NCBI GenBank assembly: GCA_963680875.1
Contig: OY804589.1
Coordinates: forward strand, 4,774,001-4,838,000
Direction: 5' to 3'
Length of the DNA: 64,000 bases
Source: Bathymodiolus brooksi
Taxonomy: Eukaryota; Mollusca; Bivalvia; Mytilida; Modiolidae
Each line of letters starts with the position of its first letter. Position 1 is the first letter of the stretch. Under the pieces are notes generated by a model. It made no database searches. It saw only the letters and a program-made list of their open reading frames with translations, and was not told the origin of the DNA. Shown here one piece after another: positions 42,695 through 53,229 of the stretch. Made by a program: the position numbers and the translations under genes.

Positions 42695-45600
42695 TCATTG
42701 TCTCCCATCTGCATCAAGATCATCAGCATCAATACCATCCATATCACAGTCATCAGTTTCAGGGTCTACAAATGAAAATTCTTGATCAATAGAGTCATTC
42801 TGATCAACAACTAGAACAATTTATACATTTACATCCTGGACCAGACAGGGATTTTCTACAGCTACAGAGGTTTGTCAAACACCCTGTTTTACAAGCACAG
42901 ACTTTGTTGTACCAATTCACCGTCTGCACCTGTCTGAAAATTAGCATCAGTATCCCAGACAAATTTAAGCTTATTGTCTGAGATTTTCCATCCATAATCT
43001 GTTAATGAAGGAAGGTCAAGACGGTTAGTATATACCTGGGACCAAAATATATAAACCCAGCAACATCTCATCCAATGTAGCCTTAAGGCTTCAGCATTAG
43101 GGATGATCTCAATCTCAGATTGAATTCTTTCTCATAACTTTTTTTTCTGATTTCTGAAATTAAGGCTGTGTGTTTTATATGATTATCTTCAAAATGAAGT
43201 GAATCCAGCAAAGCTTTTGGTGAGGTAATAGGTTGGAAAGCAGAACAGTGTTTTCAAAAATGAACAGCTGCAATCAATCTGTAAAAAGAATAAAGACCCT
43301 TCTCTGTATTTATATCAAACAGACACCCAATGTCAGAACTGCCTGTAATAAAAGCAGCATGTTTTCTGAAAACATCACAAAATGTCTTTTTGCCAAATCC
43401 TTTGAAATATGACACATAATCACATCCACTAAGTATATATACAAGTTGTATACATTCTTCAATGTTCTGAATACCTTGAAAAAAAATATCAGTTTTTAAG
43501 GAAAGTACAAATCGTTTCATATGAAGGAAACATTTTTCATAAGATGTGTCTTTTAGTTGTACAAATACAACTTGATTTGTGGTTTTGATAAGTGGTAGGC
43601 CAATAATATATACATCAGTGTCAGGACTGTAAATAATGATGATGGTATATTATGCAACCATACTTTGGTGTCTGCTTCCTCATGATCTCCTGATGCTGCA
43701 GTAGAATTATTGAAAGCAAATCTTGCCTGATCTCTGCATTCATCATCAAATCCACCTGCTGAGATGAAAATACATTCTCCATTAGGAAGCAATCTGTTAG
43801 CTAACAGTAAAACTTGAACTGAAATAAAATTGATCAACAATCTCTTATGCTGTCTAACAGAAATTAATTATCTCCAGTTGAAATGCAAATGTGTATCCGT
43901 TGTGATAACATCAAAATCTGATTCTTGGACAACTTTGTATCTCCTGGTTCTTTCTATATCCTTTGGGCTTAGCCTTTGCCTGTTTGGGTGGTCAAAAACC
44001 AAATATATTTCGGAAGCCTTGTACAAATTGTGAGGACGAATAATCCATTTCTGAAACAAAAATTCTGCATAAGCTGCAAAAGATGTATGAGAACTGAAAG
44101 GGGAGATGAATTAATAATAAACATGCCATCAATAATATATGCTGTATGAACATCAGGGGAGGGGGGGTAACTGGTGACTGGATAAAACATATTGGGATAC
44201 TGCCTTTTGAACACTAATGAAGCCCATGACTTCTGTCCTTTCTCTCGAATACCTTCTGCATCACATAATGCTCTTGGTAGCTGTATACATTGTTCCAGGT
44301 CAGAAATTGGTTGATTTGTTAGCTTTGAAAATGCAATTTTCTTACGAAGACATGAAATGACGGTCTTTTGATCTTGTATTTCCTTCTTCTGTTTATAAAT
44401 ACTTAATTTCACACCTGAAAAAGTCTTGAGATTTCTTCTTCTTCTTGGAGGTGGATGTGAAGTCAACTCTGATGTTTTTATCAGAAAACAGTTAATGTAA
44501 TTATTTAAGTCTTCTTGTCTGTAATTCATTAAACAGTCCGTCTGTTCTTCTGTCGCGTCAATGTCTGAAAAAATGTGGTGAAGGATGTTTTTGTCATCTG
44601 AAGCAAACAAGGATGATGTTTGCAAGTTTGATATATATTCAGAAATATTTGTCTCTCCTGTTTGAACTACCGGCACAGTAGTTTGTTTGTGGTCTGTATC
44701 ATCTGTTCCTTATAACAGGTGACCCTTCAAATTATGAAGTGTTTCTGCCCTATATGGTAAATAAAATGTTAAAGCCGTGAGATTGGACATGCTGAAAGAA
44801 TTCAACGCATTTTTTGCTTTTAGATCAATTTCCATCTCACGAGCCTCATCTAAAGCAACATAATAAAACTTATCGCCTGAAATAGATACAGAAAAGCAAC
44901 CATGTGAAAAAAAATCTATCACATCTGAAGGGAATGTTTGTAAATCTGCAAGGTGGTATGGTATCATGCGTAGATAGTTTTGCTTATCAAAAGCATGAAA
45001 CAAGCATGCTAGCTTCTTCAGAGAAGCATTGCGTAATTCCCAATTTCTACTTCTGACAGCTATGTAAAAACCTAAATAGGCCATCATATCAAGATGGATG
45101 AAAGTATCCGAAAATGCAAAATTGTTACTCTTTGTTGTCTCTAGACTCATCCATTCATCAAACCTCTGCAACATGGCATCTGTAAAAATTGAAAAAATTT
45201 CATCTTTTTTACTACAAATTTCACTCCACAAAGACCGATCACAGATGTTCTCCTACCCAATGGTCAAGTCTAATGTAGAAATGATATCATAAATTATATT
45301 ATCAAAATTGTTTTGAAATGCGATGAAATCATCTGAAATATATGTTAGAAATATTTTCACCTGCTGTCTCAATATTGTTTCCGAAGCTTCCAACAAAAAC
45401 CTATGAGTGACACACAATTTTGAGCAATTTGTAAGGATTCTTAAAGTAGAACCATGATGACATTTGGTGGCTAACTGCTTCAAACCTGCATCAAAGTATA
45501 ATTTAATAAAAATGGGCAACATATTTTTAGGATGTGCCAGTCACCAGGGTATGGAAGTACCCAATTCAAAGCAGTACCATATTCAGCCTTCTACTTGATC

Positions 45601-47839
45601 ACAAGATCATAGCTCTTTCCATCTCCTACAACTACAACATGATCACAAAAAACACCGACTTGAAATTGTTCATACACTATATTTAAAACATTCAAGACAG
45701 TGTCCTTTTTGTCAGCGGTCTCATCTAACACTGCAACATAATTAAATATTGACTGTTCTGTTTCCTGTATTGGAATGGAAAACAACGTTTTTACACCGGG
45801 CATTGCAATTTTCTTTCCCTGTAAAACCATATTTAAAAATGCCTTTGCTAAATTTTTCTCATGATGCCAATTCAGAACTGTTAATGTCAAAATCTGCCAG
45901 ACATAAATTGGAAAATCTGTTATGATTATCAGGTGAGGGGAGACAAACTCTGTTCTCACGGTCTATAATTGGCATGACAAAATCAGTGGGGATCGTTCGA
46001 TCACGTGTTGTTATCAATTCAGGTAAAAGGGAAGTAAAACTACTCTCTGGAAGAAATATTAAATTCTGCGTCAGGATTACAAAAACTGCAGTCTGTAGAA
46101 GAAATCACTTTTTCAGGAAAAGAGGAATCTTAACTAATATTTGAAAAAGTTGTATTATTAATATTGTTCAAACTTGGACATGGTGTCTAATATTGTTCAA
46201 ACTTGGACATGGTGTCTAATATTTTTCAAACTTGGACATGGTCTCTAATATTGTTCAAACTTGGACATGGTGTCTAATATTGTTCAAACTTGGACATGGT
46301 GTCTAATCTAGCATTTGTAGACAGGAAAATAGATGATGAATTTGAAAATTTGTCACAAATATCTATCATTAACAGATGGAAAGGCTGTATACATTAGGAG
46401 TTGTGTGTGTGTGTTAAAAATACAACTAGAAATATACAATCTAGGAAACAATCTGAAAATGTTGACAGGGTCTTCAATGTAATGGTTATTCCAGGAGCCA
46501 ACTGTCTTATTCCATTCCTTCTCCTACTTGTCTGTGTCACTCAATCTATAAATAAAATTCCATAGAAAGGGGGAACCTGTTTTAATTCATCAATAGGATC
46601 AAAATTATGAATATTGGGAGGCTCATTGGAGGATATTTTATTAGAAACATACGTTTTAATATATGGTCGCAATATTTCAACTGCCTCATTAAGTATTTCA
46701 TGCTTCTGTGTTTTTCTATTATTTTCTGAAATGAGAGCAGCATTTTTCGTATATAAAATATTTGTTTCAGTTTGTATTCTATCAACAGTATGATAATGTT
46801 CTACAACGTGAAGATGTAAACTATTTAACAAATCAATGCCATTTCGATATAGCAGACGACCAGAATTCTTCTTTCTTGGAGTATAACTAAGCAAGGATTT
46901 TCCTAATTTAACCTTCAAATTCTTGTAAAGCCATCGTGGATTATTAAAAAAATATGAAATATTATTTTCTGTAAAAGAAAATTTATAAAATTCAGCATTA
47001 ATAGATAAAAAGAGATTTATATTTTTCATAAACAACAGGCAACAGAAGTACCTTTTTATCTAAAACAAAATCCAGCCTGAATAACAAATTCAACAACATG
47101 TTGGAGTGCATACAAATCTAACGTGTCTATAGAAACTTGTTCTTGGTTCTGGTTCAAAATATCTAAATGAAATTGAGAAGTTTGAGATTTTGTTTCATCT
47201 CCACTTTCTAACCTAGAAAATGTATTACAACTGTTATAACAATATGTACAACAATATAATTTATCTTCTGAACCAAATTCTGACAGAAATTTAGTTTATT
47301 CTTTAAATATTTAAAGGACAAGTCCTGGTTTTCAACTGAAATTGAAATAAATCTATTGAATTTAGATGAAGTCTCACAAATTACACATTCAATTCTTTTT
47401 TTCTAGAATTGGAATGACTCAATATATTATAATGTTGATGACACAAGGTGTCTCGAAAACTCTGCTCCATTTCTGGAAATTTGTTACTTATGCAAATATT
47501 AAATACTGTTTGAAAATATAATGTTTTAATATTAGTAGTGTGATCTCCACTTTTTTGACATAAATTAAAATGGTTTAAAAAAACAGCCTTTTTATTAACT
47601 GGCTCATCATTTTCAAGCAGTCTATTTTCAGTTGACCTAGTATACAAACGTTTGAACTTAATTTCACATTTCTTTAAAATACAAGACAATTCAGAAATGT
47701 TAAAGTTGTTTTTAGCAAACAATTAAAATTCAGGAACAAAATGAATGTATCGGTTAGAGGAAATATCCTGTCAACAATATACACAGGGGCCTGCATCTGT
47801 TTGGGGATGTACCTTAAAACAATTGGAACGCTTGTTCAT
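42695..47839 (-). pseudogene. Decayed PIN/FEN-nuclease-like gene, Zn-ligand N-terminus and Cys-rich C-terminus
   Basis: Successive frame pieces read leftwards from an ATG at 47839. The start holds C-x2-C-like cysteines, with an in-frame TGA (47771-47773) and TAA (47723-47725). Then come 47381-47722; 46541-47035; 45591-45959 ending VVVVGDGKSYDLVIK plus TAG; YPGDWHILK at 45522-45600 with a one-base slip in an A-run; 45253-45522; 44710-45231; 43969-44676; YLVFDHPNRQ (about 43980); HEEADTKVWLH (about 43670); SPDTDVYIIGL (about 43620); SGCDYVSYFKGFGKK (about 43400); a block with C-K-x-GC and CSCRK (about 42850); and an acidic tail. The order FD, EEAD, SPDTD, GCDY-x4-KGxGKK parallels the first Asp, XPG-I acidic cluster and helix-hairpin-helix of FEN1/XPG nucleases. 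I infer a PIN/FEN fold; activity is unknown. At least five stops or shifts make this copy dead unless some are assembly errors. The pieces join without convincing introns. Confidence 0.7.
46160..46304. repeat. 29-bp minisatellite, five units
   Basis: Five consecutive 29-bp units of aatattgttcaaacttggac plus atggtgtct, with only two single-base differences (ttttt for ttgtt and gtctct for gtgtct in the third). The array lies inside the decayed PIN/FEN-like gene, between the pieces at 45591-45959 and 46541-47035, where the reading frame is otherwise lost. 29 is not divisible by three, so the expansion would itself break the frame. Confidence 0.93.
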
Positions 47840-48404
47840 TTTTTTGAATTAATGGGGGTTTTTTGTTGTTGAAAAAAAACATATATATTAATTTTCAAAC
47901 CTCTATCTATTACTAACCTATTTTTATATAAAATATAAAACCTGTTATAAATTCTTATTCTTATTTATTCCAAATTTCAGCCAACCAGTATAATAATAAA
48001 CACGACTGGAAACTTTGCATTTGTACCCATATAAAATCTGAAACTAACAGAAAATAAACATCTATAAATTCTGTATATACAATGATTTATAACTAACTAA
48101 AACTGGAGGTTGTCAATACCATTTATTGGCTCTGAAAAGGTAGCATGTACACACATTATTAAGTATTTCAGGAAAACAGACTGAAAATGAAAGGGGTGTG
48201 AATGTTGGGCATGAATTAAAAATGTAGCCTTATATCATAAATTTGTATTCTTATTTATTCAAATATTCAACCAACCAATAAACCTCACTGGAAACTTTGC
48301 ATTTATACCCATCATCTGAAACTAACAGAAAATAAACATTCATTTTATTTACTAGAATCTGTAATTTATAAAAAAGTAAACATCCCATGTTCATTCTGTA
48401 TATT

Positions 48405-48426
48405 TATATATATATATATATATATA
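48405..48426. repeat. TA dinucleotide microsatellite
   Basis: About eleven TA units on the left side of the tRNA-like SINE insertion. Together with the run at 48585-48604 it suggests the element inserted into, or carried, a TA repeat. Confidence 0.9.
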
Positions 48427-48584
48427 CGTCTGAAAATTAAACCAAACTGTTAGAATTAGATTTTTGAGCTGTCAAATTTTTGTTCTTCCCTCGACGGGAT
48501 TTGAACTCACACCATTGATACACTGAAGCACCAATCGCTTAGTCTTATGTTCAGCACCCTAGACCACTCGACCACATACGCTCC
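48427..48584 (-). mobile_element. tRNA-Ser/Leu-like SINE between TA repeats
   Basis: On the minus strand, about 48584 down to 48487, there is a tRNA-like head: an A-box-like gtggtcgagtggtctagg, a long variable-arm-like middle, and a B-box-like gagttcaaatccc. This resembles class II (Ser or Leu) tRNAs. The acceptor and T stems do not pair well, so a working tRNA is unlikely. A roughly 60-bp unrelated tail follows and ends at a TA microsatellite. Microsatellite on both sides is consistent with insertion into TA-rich DNA, as the intact site in the neighbouring duplicate copy shows. Confidence 0.65.
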
Positions 48585-48604
48585 ATATATATATATATAT
48601 ATAT
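48585..48604. repeat. TA dinucleotide microsatellite
   Basis: About ten TA units on the right side of the tRNA-like SINE; the partner of the run at 48405-48426. Confidence 0.9.
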
Positions 48605-48741
48605 CTACCTACAATGATTTATATCTAGCTAAACATGGATGTTGTCAATACCATTGACACTGAAAAAGTAGCATGTAAACACATTATTAAATATTTCAGG
48701 AAATCAGACTGAAAATGAAAGGGGAGTAAATGTTGGGCATG

Positions 48742-49382
48742 AACGGATAATGAAACGAGTCAACGAAAATGAAAGATTTGCTGTTAAAAATGGAATAAAA
48801 TTAATCAGTATATGTGTGACTATGATTGGTCAAGTGGTTCTTTCAAGTTTATACAGAAACAGTCACATTTTCTATGAAAACAAAAAGGAAATATTTGGTT
48901 TGGACCTAGATTTCTTCTTGAAATGGCAGGGAAAATAGTGCTTCTTGTTGACATCCAACTATGGAATTATAGTGACGAATGAAGGGGAAATATGCAAATC
49001 ACCCATACTCTAATACGTAATTGTAGCTATTTTTACCAAATTTATTAATAAACAGCCAATGGGATGCAATTGTTGCACTTATTTTAAGAACGGATTTTTA
49101 GCGCCATTTTTTTTACAACATTTCATCAGCCGCGGTATTTGAAATATGGATTCGATAAAAATGAATACTTTAAGTTTTATTTATGAAGATAATCAATAAA
49201 AACACATAGGGTGTCCAAGTAAACAATGCGTGGCCGCTCACTTTTAATTGGTCATCTGTCTAAAAAATAGAGTTACGTCCCTTGATTTTGAGACTTTACT
49301 TTGCATTGTTGGAGGTACGGAATCACAGCATGGCTTCCCGACTGTTAACAAATACGATTTTTCCTAATAGTTTAAAACCGAA
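48742..49382. other. Spacer with possible promoter-like motifs
   Basis: A plus-strand 62-codon frame (48750-48938) partly overlaps the end of the local duplication and resembles nothing I know, so I do not call it a gene. Further right are an octamer-like atgcaaat (about 48991) and a ccaat (about 49056), which occur by chance often in AT-rich DNA. No convincing gene is seen. Confidence 0.4.
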
Positions 49383-49733
49383 TCGGTGGTGTAATGGTTA
49401 GCGTGTTCGCCGCGAGTGCGGTAGCTTGTGGGTTCGAGCCCCGGTCGGGTAAAACCAAAGACCTTAAAATTGGTATTTGTTGCTTCTCCGCTAAGCACGC
49501 AGCATTAAGGAGTAAGAACGAAGACTGGTTGGCTCGGAATCAGAATAATGTGTCAGAGTGGAGTGAAATGTGTATCCGTGGACCGTTTTTTCAGTTAGCA
49601 CCATAAACATCCAACTCAGGGTGTTGGTCTAGAACAAAGTGGATCTTATTTTCATCTCATTGAAGATTGACTTGTTTTCGCCATGATAAAGTTGAAAAAT
49701 TGCTGAGTTGGTGTTAAACAAGAATCACTCACG
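49383..49733 (+). mobile_element. tRNA-Gly-like SINE, family B, copy 1 (about 350 bp)
   Basis: The head tcggtggtgtaatggttagc carries the A box and gtgggttcgagcccc the B box; the best tRNA resemblance is Gly. The body has ggtatttgttgcttctccgc, ctggttggctcggaatcaga and gttggtctagaacaa, and the end is gttgaaaaattgctgagttg followed by gtgttaaacaa and aatcactcac. A second copy lies at 60650-61022. The tail is of a type I recall from molluscan SINEs. It ends about 20 bp before an inverted copy of the ~390-bp repeat. Confidence 0.85.
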
Positions 49734-49754
49734 GCAATCGCCCTTTGCATTAAA

Positions 49755-50145
49755 TAAGGGTAATAACAAAATTACCGAACTCCGAGCAATCTTACAAAGG
49801 GAAAGTCAAAACTCATAAGTATATAAACAGGCAAAATCAGTCAACAACCGGAAAGCTGTGAAAACCGTAATGACCCTGACTTGGTACAGGCAATTCTAAA
49901 GAAATGGTGTGTTGAATCAGATTTTAAAGCGCCAAACCTCCCCCTTTCATTACGGCTCAAAGTTTCCGGCTGTCACTATAACAGTATTTATAACAATACT
50001 TGAACAAAACAGTTAAAACAGTTGTCATAACAGCACCAAACTCAGTGAAGTGAATGTCAAAAACATTGTTACGTCACACATTGATAAACAAATATTTTTG
50101 ACATTTTTGTTTTTGACCACTTATCTTTATACATTTTCACTATAT
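49755..50145 (-). mobile_element. ~390-bp interspersed repeat, copy 1 (inverted)
   Basis: Begins ataagggtaataacaaaatt, passes through gaccctgacttggtacaggc and a gcgccaaacctccc stretch, and ends in cattttcactata. It matches copies at 53217-53598, 58375-58584 and 61130-61492. This copy is somewhat diverged: the CRE-like dyad present in copies 2 and 4 is only partly kept (one gttacgtcac remains). It is inverted relative to copy 2, with the ataaggg end facing outward. Confidence 0.88.
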
Positions 50146-50460
50146 GAATGATACATATGGTCACTCGCATGTGACCCGTAATGAGATTTTCTCACTCACT
50201 CATTAATAGCTTTATTCATTTTAAAAAATCGTTTGAAGCAAATATATTTAAGATTTAGTTGAATATAAAATATGTAATCAATTTCCCATCTGTTGATGTT
50301 GCCATGATCCCCGCCCAGGAAAGACAAAGGACTTGACCAATGCATAAATTTGTCCATAATCGTAGTTGTTGGGCGTAAGTGCCGTCTTGTCAAAGGGATT
50401 ATGTGTATTCAAATATACATTGTCCGTTTACATTTTCAAGGTCGATTTCGATAACTCCCA
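50146..50460. other. Spacer with a coding-like minus-strand remnant
   Basis: On the minus strand one frame running from about 50830 to 50340 has runs of plausible protein (for example DSDEDNSLDLTSDIK and KDEVVQIDPEL) interrupted by several stops. This suggests a decayed coding region of unknown identity, possibly the basic N-terminal part of a mobile-element protein. No intact gene is present. Confidence 0.3.
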
Positions 50461-50985
50461 CTCCCGCGCTTTTTTTTACGGGAGGCCAAATGGTGACTTC
50501 TTCCTCCCCCTGCACCCGTCTGCGCATGTCTTGTGGTGCCTATTGTTTTCTCTTCATCCTGCCCCCGCGCCTGTCTTGCGGGGGCCCATATTCTCTTTTG
50601 GTGTTACCGTTGTTAGTTTGATTGGCAGTAGATAGCTGTGGACGGCTACTGTCAACCGTTGTCCATTCTTCTGATCGTTAACATAATTCAGGGTCAATTT
50701 GTACAACTTCATCTTTACTAGGTAGTACCAAGCCCATTGACAAAATAGGTTTGATATCACTTGTAAGATCTAAACTATTGTCTTCATCACTGTCTTTTAC
50801 TCTCTTATTTATCGTATCTGTCTTTTCTGGTTTCTTTTTTCTTGGTTAATTTCCATTGCTGTACTCAGGTCATCACTGCTCCTTTTCCTCACCATTCTCT
50901 TCAATATCCTCTTACCCCCTTCCGCGCTTGTCTTGCGGGGGCCCATTTCATCTGTCCCCTCTCTCGCGCCTGTCTTGCGAGGGGC
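50461..50985. repeat. Five copies of a GC-rich hairpin motif
   Basis: Copies near 50461-50488, 50512-50544, 50561-50590, 50915-50945 and 50958-50990 share gcgcctgtcttgcgggggcc-like sequence followed by cat or tat. Four form short perfect stems of different sequence round a related loop: ctcccg/cgggag, gcaccc-type gcacc/ggtgc, gcccccgc/gcgggggc and ctcgc/gcgag. On the minus strand the same motif reads as a recurring GPPQDRR-like peptide within a decayed frame, so either structure or coding could explain the repetition. A sixth copy is at 58846-58882. Confidence 0.6.
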
Positions 50986-50999
50986 CATTCTCCTCTTCC

Positions 51000-52191
51000 T
51001 CCAGTCCGTCAGCTATCGATTGCTTGCCCTTTGGAGTTTCTGTTTTGTTTTGAGTAGGGCCTCTTTTCGTGGGTACTACCTTCTATACTCCTTCATCCTC
51101 TCGTGGCTGCCGCATAAGACTTGCGTACTGTTTTGTCTGGACATGTAGCTCTTTGGTGCCCTTTTTGTCCACTCTTTAAACACACCGACTGGCGGCCCAA
51201 AACTTTATCAAAACTGTTCTATTTCCTATGATAGCTTTATAAGGGATGCTCTGGTACTGTTGCTCATTACAGATCATGGATCCAGACATGGTACCTGTCT
51301 TAATCTTGATGCCATCGTAAGATGGCTGTTGTATTCCATGTCCACATGATTGCCAAAGCCCGCAAAAAATTTATTTATAAAGGTTACTCTGCAGCACGTG
51401 TATTTGTTTATTATTTTCAATTATGAACACGTGTTCATATGTAAACATTATGTTTACACATTATCTAATTGGTTGATATTGTCACCTGTTAAGGTAACAA
51501 TTTGCACGATATTTTCATGTTAAAAGCTATGCGGTAAATTGAAAAGTTAAATTTTGTCATTCGAGCTTCGCCATTCAAACAGCACAGTACTCGCTACCCA
51601 CCCACCCACAGTCAATTATTGTTTACTAAACATTCAATATATATTATTTTTAATAATATTCAATATAATCATTAAGATTGACGTTTATATATACGTGTAT
51701 ATATATATTTACAATGATATATTGTTTCTTTTGTAGACTTTTATATGTGCAGCGGTCGATGACATCCAGTGTTTTTTTGGACAATTTTATTGTGATTAAA
51801 ATAAAATAGCTTATTGTGTTGTCATGGCGAACTGATTTACCAAATACAGGCGTTTGAGTTTTCTTTATAAATGCTTTATGTTCGGTTGAAATATTGAATA
51901 AGAACATAAGAGATATTTAAATGTCTTGAAAATTTGACAAGCGACAAAAACGATTGACTTGAACTCAATATAAAGAAATAAGGATTTAAAATAACCTTGA
52001 CAGTAGAAGTTAATAAATGGAACGTACAAAAATCAATAGATGTGAAATTATAATGAATACAAATCAGTATGAATAAATAGACATTTAGAAATAACGATAC
52101 TGCAAAGAAATTACACTCACTAAAGTAAGTTAAAATACAAAGCCGTAATTCAAAATCATAGTCCGTGGGCGTAAAACTGTTCATATTAGGA
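51000..52191. other. Spacer before the reverse transcriptase fragment
   Basis: Moderately GC-rich up to about 51.3 kb, then AT-rich, with a TA-rich stretch near 51687-51712. Small open frames overlap on both strands and none is convincing. It may contain the lost 5' part of the reverse transcriptase element but I recognise nothing in it. Confidence 0.4.
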
Positions 52192-52209
52192 GGGGGGGGG
52201 GGGGGGGGG
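52192..52209. repeat. Run of 18 G residues
   Basis: A pure G homopolymer of 18 bases directly abutting the 5' truncation of the reverse transcriptase frame. Such runs are error-prone in assembly and can form G-quadruplexes. The exact length should not be trusted. Confidence 0.95.
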
Positions 52210-52210
52210 T

Positions 52211-53229
52211 ATTCCAAAAATTGACAAAATAGGCTTGAAATATTGTGAAACTGTTTACTCGCGTAGTGGCATAAATCAACTGTGGATTTTGAAAAACTCT
52301 AAAGATCTTTTGGATAACCTGAAATCAAGATCTTTCTCTCAGGTATCCTCCATCAAAACTTTTGATTTTTCAACTCTATATACCACCCTACCGCATGACA
52401 AATTAAAAACCCGCTTAAAAGAAACAATTCATAAAGCTTTTAGTCATAGAAACTATGGCTCAAAATATGTTGTGTTAGGCTACAATTCCACATATTTTTC
52501 AAACAAAATTCAAAAAGGTAAAACATGCTACTCCGAGGAACAAGTGATCAGTATGCTGGAGTTCCTCATCGATAACATATTTGGCTCCTTTGGAGGGACA
52601 GTTTCAGCAGGTCGTCGGCATACCAATGGGTACGAATTGTGCCCCTCTTCTAGCCGATTTATTTTTATACTCATATGAGTCGGAGTTTCTTCAAAAGCTT
52701 GTAAAAGATAAGAAGATTCATGAGGCTAGAGCCTTTAATTTCACATACAGGTATATTGATGACGTTTTATCTATCAATAATTCTAGATTTGCAGAATTTC
52801 TTCCATTGATATATCCTCCAGAGCTGGAAGTTAAAGAGACCACCGATACAGCTTCGTGCGCATCATTTTTGGACTTATACCTCGAATTTGACGACAGTGG
52901 TCAACTCAGTACTAAAATTTATGATAAGCGGGACGACTTCAATTTTAAAATCATAAATTTTCCAAACATGTGCAGCAATATACCAGCTTCTCCAGCATAT
53001 GGTGTTTACATCTCGCAATTGATTCGCTATGCAAGGGCCAGTAGCAATTATTCTGATTTCCTGAAACGTCATCTTAATCTGAGAAACAGGCTACTGGACC
53101 AGGGCTATAAATAGATTCGCCTTATTCGATCTCTTAAAAAGTTTATATTCCGATACCAATATCTTGTCGAAATATATTCCGTCTCTGCAGAAAAAATTAT
53201 AAGCGATGCATTTTCATATAGTGAAAATG
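52211..53229 (+). pseudogene. Penelope-like reverse transcriptase, 5'-truncated and frameshifted
   Basis: The first piece (52211-about 52600) reads from IPKIDKIGLKYCETVYSRSG through the motif-A-like block TFDFSTLYTTLPHDKL (about 52360) to LEFLIDNIFGSFGG. A one-base gain in ggaggga shifts the frame. The second piece (about 52600-53114) gives QQVVGIPMGTNCAPLLADL, the catalytic box RYIDDVLSINN (about 52750), then ASFLDLYLEF and KIYDKRDDFNFKI. After an in-frame TAG at 53112-53114 the frame goes on with SLKKFIFRYQYLVE to about 53229. FD-x3-LYT, PMGT, YIDD and FLD-x-G-x-LSTK-Y-K match Penelope-type reverse transcriptases, which copy element RNA at broken or primed DNA ends. No endonuclease domain is seen, and the 5' half is lost at the G-run. 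The ~390-bp repeat starts at its very end. Class assignment is from memory. Confidence 0.75.

Larger units (their letters stand above)
47949..48741. repeat. Local tandem duplication, second copy split by a SINE
   Basis: The segment 47949-48215 is repeated at 48239-48741. Shared landmarks are ttcttatttattc, ggaaactttgcattt, ctgaaactaacagaaaataa, attctgtatat...acaatgattta, gttgtcaataccatt, gtagcatgta, cacattattaa, atttcagg and tgttgggcatgaa. Divergence is moderate. In the second copy an insertion of about 190 bp (TA microsatellite, tRNA-like SINE, TA microsatellite) sits between attctgtatat and acaatgattta. The duplication is therefore older than the insertion. Confidence 0.85.

Noticed and set aside
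43815..43845. Intron acceptor (tttatttcag) in the PIN/FEN-like gene
   Set aside because: The protein-like signal can be followed straight through the preceding bases with two stops and no clear donor, so a decayed continuous frame explains it better.
48487..48584. Functional tRNA-Ser or tRNA-Leu gene
   Set aside because: The A and B boxes are recognisable, but the acceptor and T stems do not pair properly and the unit is joined to a tail between TA repeats, as in a SINE.
48750..48938. 62-residue plus-strand frame
   Set aside because: It begins just downstream of the local duplication, resembles nothing known and has no regulatory context.
49383..49450. Functional tRNA-Gly genes (also at 60650)
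   Set aside because: The acceptor stem ends do not match and both copies continue into the same long body and tail, so they are SINE heads.
50842..51148. Three overlapping plus-strand frames of 65-71 residues
   Set aside because: They translate the GC-rich hairpin repeats in different frames; composition is repetitive and there is no consistent coding signal on this strand.
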